This document shows, piece after piece, positions 4,563-5,484 of a DNA stretch of 5,484 nt; positions within the stretch are counted from its first letter, which is position 1; every line of letters starts with the position of its first letter. Under the pieces are notes generated by a model. That model did no database searches. It had not been told where the DNA came from and saw only the letters and a list, made by a program, of their open reading frames with translations. The DNA comes from Piscirickettsiaceae bacterium (GTDB lineage Bacteria; Pseudomonadota; Gammaproteobacteria; Thiomicrospirales; Thiomicrospiraceae). The DNA is taken from contig JALUXI010000284.1 in the NCBI GenBank assembly GCA_027019045.1, forward strand, positions 1-5,484, read 5' to 3'. The position numbers and the translations under genes were made by a program.

Positions 4563-5484
4563 TTATAAGTGGGCTTGCGGATGGGCTTTTTCGTCCTTAT
4601 CCACCAACTTATTCAACGCATTGATATACGCCTTGGCAGAAGCCAGCACAATATCGGTATCTGAACCCTGTCCATTCACAATACGACCACCTTTTTCCAT
4701 GCGGACACTGGTTTCTCCGAGAGAATCCGTACCATTGGTGACATTGCTGACCGAATAAAGCTCAAGTGACGCACCTGAATCAACAATCTTTTCAATCGCT
4801 TTAAAGGTGGCATCAACAGCACCGCCGCCATCGGACTCTGCCGTCTGCTCTTCACCATTTACCCAAAGGGTGACCTTAGCATGAGGGCGTTCACCCGTAC
4901 CACTGCAGACTTCCAATGCGACCAAGCGGTAATACTCGTTTTCCACGCGTTGGTTATTGGCATCAGTAATCAAAGCTTGTAAATCTTCATCATAGATTTC
5001 ATGTTTACGATCGGCCAACTCTTTAAAGCGTCTAAAGGCTTCATTTAATGCCTCTTCAGTCTCCAGCTCAATACCCAACTCTTTTAAGCGAGCTTTGAAG
5101 GCACTGCGACCTGAGTGTTTACCCAACACCATTTTATTGTCACTCCAGCCGACATCCTGCGCACGCATAATTTCATAAGTTTCACGGTGCTTTAATACCC
5201 CATCTTGGTGAATACCTGATTCATGAGCAAAAGCATTCGCCCCGACAATCGCTTTGTTAGGTTGAACCATAAAGCCCGTAATATTGGAGACCAAACGAGA
5301 GGTCGGTAAAATCTCACGGGTATTGATTTGTGTATCCACATCAAAATAGTCTTGACGGGTTTTCACCGCCATCACCACCTCTTCCAAAGCAGTATTTCCT
5401 GCTCGCTCGCCCAAACCGTTAATCGTACACTCAACCTGTCTCGCCCCTGCTTTTACCGCTGCTAAAGAGTTGGCTGTGGCCAAT
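4563..5484 (-). CDS. leuA: 2-isopropylmalate synthase, C-terminal part (5' end off window)
   Basis: About 307 C-terminal residues of LeuA are present; the N-terminal part of the TIM barrel lies beyond base 5484. The enzyme condenses acetyl-CoA with 2-oxoisovalerate, the first committed step of leucine synthesis. Visible are the end of the catalytic barrel (LATANSLAAVKAGARQVECT, then NGLGERAGNTALEE, whose last Asn is a metal ligand), the subdomain motifs FAHESGIHQDGVLKHRETYE and LGKHSGRSAFK, and the C-terminal regulatory domain with GGGAVDATFKAIEKIV and GSDTDIVLASAKAYINALNKL, which binds leucine for feedback inhibition. The frame stays open to the edge. A TTG at 5483 lies inside the conserved barrel sequence and is not a start. 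The stop is 2 bases before the holD-like ATG, and a terminator-like hairpin follows within that gene. Confidence 0.95.
   Translation of the reverse strand, partial: LATANSLAAVKAGARQVECTINGLGERAGNTALEEVVMAVKTRQDYFDVDTQINTREILPTSRLVSNITGFMVQPNKAIVGANAFAHESGIHQDGVLKHRETYEIMRAQDVGWSDNKMVLGKHSGRSAFKARLKELGIELETEEALNEAFRRFKELADRKHEIYDEDLQALITDANNQRVENEYYRLVALEVCSGTGERPHAKVTLWVNGEEQTAESDGGGAVDATFKAIEKIVDSGASLELYSVSNVTNGTDSLGETSVRMEKGGRIVNGQGSDTDIVLASAKAYINALNKLVDKDEKAHPQAHL

Noticed and set aside
5481..5483. TTG as a start codon for a short leuA
   Set aside because: It falls in the middle of the conserved barrel sequence LATANSLAAVKAGARQVE, and the frame is open to the window edge, so the gene continues to the right.

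Overview
This window reads as a compact housekeeping stretch from a gammaproteobacterium. The order suhB / trmJ-cysE-iscR, the close E. coli-type IscA, IscR, SuhB and TrmJ sequences, and a holD-like gene next to rimI all point that way. The moderate base composition and the gene mix would fit a Thiomicrospira/Hydrogenovibrio-like or other autotrophic gammaproteobacterium, but that placement is a guess. I see no mobile element, CRISPR array, rRNA or tRNA.

Right part (3330-5484, minus strand): the 3' two thirds of leuA (leucine synthesis) is followed after 2 bases by a gene I identify as a long, divergent holD (psi subunit of the DNA polymerase III clamp loader). That gene overlaps rimI (ribosomal protein S18 N-acetyltransferase) by 14 bases. 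The most striking feature is a strong hairpin followed by six T on the minus strand (4471-4521). It looks like the intrinsic terminator of leuA but lies inside the holD reading frame, exactly over the codons of the predicted clamp-loader-binding peptide. Passage of RNA polymerase into holD-rimI could therefore depend on whether ribosomes move from leuA into holD.

Middle (2459-3340): suhB (inositol monophosphatase family, also an rRNA antitermination cofactor in E. coli) is on the plus strand and diverges from trmJ across a 60-base gap. The two candidate -10 boxes there overlap almost completely. The suhB 3' end overlaps the rimI 3' end tail to tail by 11 bases.

Left part (1-2479, minus strand): trmJ (tRNA Nm32 methyltransferase) and cysE (serine acetyltransferase) are separated by 3 bases. 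Next come a promoter with an IscR-type operator, iscR (Fe-S-sensing repressor), iscA (A-type Fe-S carrier), and a clear hairpin terminator. The cysteine desulfurase (iscS) and scaffold (iscU) genes usually found between iscR and iscA are absent, so this is a reduced isc locus. Cysteine supply (cysE), Fe-S sensing (iscR) and Fe-S delivery (iscA) remain together, and cluster assembly itself must be encoded elsewhere.
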